Shown: positions 51,111-64,000 of the stretch, one piece after another | Position numbering within the stretch: the stretch's first letter is position 1 | Layout: every line of letters begins with the position of its first letter | NCBI GenBank assembly: GCA_964019415.1 | Contig: OZ025868.1 | Location: 5,908,371-5,972,370 of the forward strand | Length of the DNA stretch: 64,000 nucleotides | Reading direction: 5' to 3' | From: Ianthella basta | Taxonomy: Eukaryota > Porifera > Demospongiae > Verongiida > Ianthellidae | The notes under the pieces: generated by a model | Told to the model about the DNA's origin: nothing | Seen by the model: only the letters and a program-made list of their open reading frames with translations | Database searches by the model: none | Program-made: the position numbers and the translations under genes

Positions 51111-52635
51111 GGAATGCTGTCCTGTTCAATGCATAGCGAATGGGTTGCCTTGGGGGATTCCAGGGTGACCGTGATTGAACAGTAGATCCATTCTGATCCC
51201 CTATTAATAACTACCAGGCCTAGGAAAGCATGTGTTTATTGTTTCATTTGCTATACTTGAAACTATAACAAGCCATTGTTGTCCTTCTCTTTTGGAGTAT
51301 TTCCTGTTGTGTTTGCTTTCCACTTCAGTAGAGACTGGGATAGTTTGTAGTATACTATTAACTTTTCTGTTTGTTTATAGAGAATACCATTAATATATAC
51401 GTGTAGCTACCCAAGCCACTCTATGTGGAGAAATAACACAAATACATAGTCAGCAATCAATGGCATACTTCGAGCTAAAGGCCTAGGCTTCTGTTCACAC
51501 CAATCATCAATCTGCGTTAATTGAAACCATTCATGGCAACAGCAAGAAATTGTGGTGATAAATAACTAGCTTTAATTCACTAGTTCTGACACGAAGCAAA
51601 TGCATTTCAAGGACATGTATGTATGATCAACAATACTTGAATGTATTCTATGCATGTCACTGTTCTGATCAATATTGTATTTGCAGTGTCTGAAGCATGT
51701 TGACAAATTATATGTGATTTCCATCATAGTAGCAGAATTATGTTGCTGAGATGGAAAGGAAATTGCATGCATCACATGGAAAAGCGACTTGTTTGAGAGA
51801 ATCCAAGAAAGCAGGTGCAGTAGGTGTTACCTCTCCATTGCCTCCAATCAGGTTGTCATGGATGATGAGGTTGAAACTTTGCAACCTTAGACCAGACTGA
51901 GTGGAAACCGTGCATGCGAGATACGAAGTTAATATTAATTATTTGAACCAAATGAAGTCACATCACCTAGAGTGCCCAAATATGTATATACAAACCAAAC
52001 ATGACTATTCATAAAGTGATAATTTCCTTATTACTGTGCACATACGCATACATTGGCCATTTGTAAATCCCATTATTGTAGTCAGGCAATATGCTGTATA
52101 AGAAGCCAGTGTGTGTGCATGTTAGCTATAAAATGCACCATGAATGCACAGTGAATGTAGTTATGCTTTGGCAGCAACATAACATAGTGTATTGGGATCC
52201 TAGGATTTGGTGGGTGCTCATTTTAACGTTTCCAAGTTATTTTGTAATACTATGTAAATGTTTTCACCATTATTTAGCTACAGAGTAACGTTTTGCATTA
52301 TACTCACTGATTTTGTGTTAACTCTATAGTACCCGTTAAAAGTAGTAGCTTTAATGTAGCTGACATCAGCAAGGGCATGAGGCGCACAGCGCAGGGAGGA
52401 TGCATGCATGGCAGAGCAGATAGACATAATTCTCATTCTAGTACACCCTGGCTATCTAATTATACATGAGTCACTTTGTGCAACTATGGCTACACGAGAT
52501 TGTGCACATGGAAGTAGTTGACCATTAATTCTCACCGCTATGTGAGCGAAGTATGACAAGGGGATTATAATTATTACGCATATACTACTCGCTGTAACTA
52601 TAATTATACATTCATGCACCTGCATGGATGACAGC

Positions 52636-52643
52636 TATATAAG
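52636..52643 (+). promoter_or_regulatory. TATA box candidate for gene I
   Basis: TATATAAG, 46 bases upstream of the ATG, leaving a plausible short 5' UTR. Gene J has TATATATAG 54 bases before its own ATG. Confidence 0.5.
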
Positions 52644-52688
52644 TAACGACGTGCCTTGACTGTTCAATGTAGGCAGGAAGAAGTTAAG

Positions 52689-61855
<9,167 letters not shown>

Positions 61856-62164
61856 AGTATTTGCTACAGATGTAGTTAAAGAAGCATCCTAGTGTAACAT
61901 TTACTGTAGTATGGAGTAGCATAGTCTTGCCAAACAGTTCATTTGTCATTTCGAAGCTTTCAATTAATTAACTAGCTTCTGTTACACACCTTTAAGAATT
62001 CAGTTTTATTCTAATTACACTGCAGTTGTAGGTTTGTTTCAAGTACACACCTTAATTAACTCCAATTGAGTCAGCACATGCAAGGGCCATGCTTTTTGCA
62101 TCTACGTATAATAATTATGACCTTATTTGTTCATGGTCATGGCTCTGTACTGAATACGCACTCT

Positions 62165-62240
62165 TCTTCTCATTTGTCCCCGGAAAATTCATTCCCTTCT
62201 CAGCCCACTGAAGAAGAACCACTAGGATGGCTTTTAATTG
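62165..62240 (+). pseudogene. Decayed 3' end of an EGF-receptor tail exon
   Basis: Reading PE.SFPSQPTEEEP here parallels PEISFPSPIDENP in the 9393-10380 pseudogene and the end of gene E's tail (EILLPSPINEDPPE). Nothing upstream matches the helix, so only the tail end survives. Confidence 0.5.
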
Positions 62241-63048
62241 TACTTGCATATATATTTTAAAATTATATATTACAATACAGTACTTATAGTACAGACCATT
62301 GTATGATCTATAGCTAATAACAATTTGCATGCTTTATACTTACAGCATTGCAGCGCTAACTTTACTGTTTCTTCTAACAACTTTGAAGCTGAAAGCCATT
62401 GCTGTTCTTATGCGAAGTGCTTCCTTAAGGGTCTTACTTTCTGCTTCAACAGTGGCTATGTCTTTGTGTGGTAATTATCTCTCACCCACTTATCCATGAG
62501 TTATAATTATTACTTATGGCAAGTTCTTCATAATCAAATTACCTCATTTCGAGGTGTGAATAATTGAATTGATAACCCTCATCATAGCACATGCAGGAAG
62601 GATCCAATGGTAGAATGGGGGGATACCTCAGAGTACTCCACACGGTATGGTTGTGCAGTAGGAAGGTTTCCGTGGGTGTTAGTGGAGAAGTAAGGCATGT
62701 TGATGCATATACCTGTAAGGTTTCGCAGACATGCACGCGCGTGCATGTACCATGCAGGTGAGGGCAGTGTAAAATCCCTCCCTCCCTCACACACATGCAT
62801 ATACACACATTCACATGCACATGCACTGTACATGTGACGTGTCTATGTAGTTTACCACAATTTCTGATACTTCAATATTATAGCGTGTGTGTACATATCA
62901 AGATTCCATTGCAATGTCACATAAGTTCATCACTTAGTCCTGACTGAGCACCACCATGTAAACAGTGCAATTTTATTATGCATCAGTCTACCTATTATTT
63001 CGTACATACAAAGCTTATTATGCATCTTTCAAAAGATTGCTTCTGCAG

Positions 63049-63075
63049 ACCAGTGGCTGGCTATATCAACTTCGG
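63049..63075 (+). pseudogene. Truncated copy of the protease exon preceding HELTH
   Basis: TTCTGCAG/ACCAGTGGCTGGCTATATC matches the acceptor and first 27 or so bases of gene I exon 55370-55472 (RPVAGHINF), then stops. It lies upstream of the first exon of gene J, so it is a fragment, not part of J. Confidence 0.75.
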
Positions 63076-63198
63076 TTGCCTAGGTATCAATATTACAACT
63101 GTTAACGATATTCATCTACCCCGCCCATGCGAAGGCTATATATAGCCAGCAACATGCCGTAAGTCACTGTAGACTGTGAGGAGGCAGTTTAGCTCACG

Positions 63199-64000
63199 AT
63201 GTATACAGGCTATATCATTCTCTTATCTCTTGTGCTCTGCGCCAGCCCCACCGCTGGAGGAGGCAAAGAGTGGAAGTGCAAGCACAACGAATTGAAGCCG
63301 CCAGAGGTTGGTTGGAGGCGGCGAGTGGTCCGATCTGTTGTGCACTACATAATTATTGCTATTTGGTCTAGTTTAGTTACACGCTGTCAATTTTCCCCCG
63401 CCACCTACAGCTGTCCTACGCAGTGATATCACCCAGCGTTGATTCCGCTGACGGGCACCGTACAGTTAGATCTGACTCCTACCAGCCAATAAGGATTCTT
63501 GTTGAATACGATTACGACCTCTAGTAAGCACTGATGAGTCGTCGGTGGGTATATATGTTTATACAGTTGTGCGTGTGTGTATGGAGCGCTGTAGTAGCTA
63601 GTATACAGAAGAAAGAAAGAGAGCGCTTGCGCTTGCTCAGTGGTTTCTAAACTTACTTGCATGTGATTGTCTGTCTTTTCCTACAGCTATTCCCAAACCT
63701 ATCAGTCCACAAGAATCAAGGTAACCTCACCAAGATCATATTGCTTGTTTATACTCTGATACGCGGAGTCCTTCACTTTAGCCATTATACTATGGCGAGC
63801 AAATTTGCATATAGGCCCTCGATCAGGGGTGTCTAATTGTGTTTAGGAATAGTCAAGTGCAAAATGATATCATAGACACCACTGCATGAATGGGGCCGTG
63901 CAGCTAACCTGGCATAGTAGCTGTGATAGCATCAGGTACATATATACAACTGATGCGAGACATTTACACTATCGAGTTACTAAGTCCATCATTTGAGATA
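63199..64000 (+). CDS. Gene J: third leishmanolysin-type metalloprotease, 3' partial
   Basis: Three exons are visible: 63199-63306, 63411-63523 and 63687-63720; the gene continues beyond the window. The leader MYTGYIILLSLVLCASP is followed by GGGKEWKCKHNEL (as in C and I), then LSYAVISPSVDSADGHR and PIRILVEYDYDL, then SQTYQSTRIK. Exon sizes and phases match genes C and I. The zinc-binding exons are outside the window, so activity and EGF content cannot be judged. Confidence 0.85.

Larger units (their letters stand above)
50991..52688. other. Intergenic region between H and I
   Basis: No membrane/tail exon for H and no other gene is supported. It holds an (AATAC)n tract (51081-51110) and a copy of the recurrent 3' flanking block (about 51250-51385). 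TATATAAG at 52636-52643 lies 46 bases before the gene I ATG. Confidence 0.6.
61856..63198. other. Intergenic region between I and J
   Basis: No intact gene. It holds a tail fragment of the EGF-receptor family (about 62165-62240), a diverged copy of the 3' flanking block (about 62381-62460), a truncated protease exon (63049-63075), and TATATATAG at 63137-63145 before gene J. Confidence 0.6.

Overview
This window looks like nuclear DNA of an early-branching animal, most plausibly a marine sponge. That call is inference. It rests on AT-rich sequence, many short GT-AG introns, abundant (GT)n microsatellites, small inverted-repeat elements, and large secreted or membrane proteins built from EGF, parallel beta-helix and leishmanolysin modules. 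No rRNA, tRNA, CRISPR array or bacterial operon structure was seen. All recognisable genes are on the + strand and spliced. I rebuilt exons by hand from splice sites, phase continuity and paralogue comparison; in every gene below the exon phases close without a frame break.

Three families are interleaved. (1) A tandem pair of very large receptor-like genes: A (687-7733, 5' end outside the window) and B (10726-21761, complete, 19 exons, about 1357 aa). Each has Pmp-type beta-helix repeats, an Ig-like segment, a Cys-rich CGSCPAG block and a polytopic C-terminal membrane region. (2) Membrane-anchored leishmanolysin-type (M8) metalloproteases carrying EGF arrays: C (23075-34438, 38 exons, about 1403 aa, 17 EGF), I (52689-61855, 27 exons, about 1013 aa, 7 EGF) and J (starts 63199, runs off the window). 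(3) Small EGF/single-pass receptors: a pseudogene (9393-10380), D (35085-38614), E (39264-40882), F (41742-43117, no membrane exon), G (43247-46871) and H (48724-50990, no membrane exon).

The locus has expanded by repeated segmental duplication. Every EGF exon in it is phase 1-1, so whole exons can be gained or lost without breaking frame, and the numbers differ (17 versus 7; 5 versus 1). The debris remains: a decayed EGF exon in I, a truncated protease exon before J, an inverted piece of a gene A/B exon at 22364-22506, a decayed copy of the A/B last exon after D, a decayed receptor tail after I, and a recurrent 3' flanking block. Introns also carry several non-autonomous inverted-repeat elements, including one with piggyBac-like TTAA ends and one with TA/CAGT Tc1-like ends.

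Taken together this is a cell-surface gene cluster: two candidate receptors, ectoproteases held at the membrane on EGF stalks, and small EGF receptors whose tails carry paired DxxLL and YxxPhi trafficking motifs. A role in recognition, matrix remodelling or immunity is inference only.
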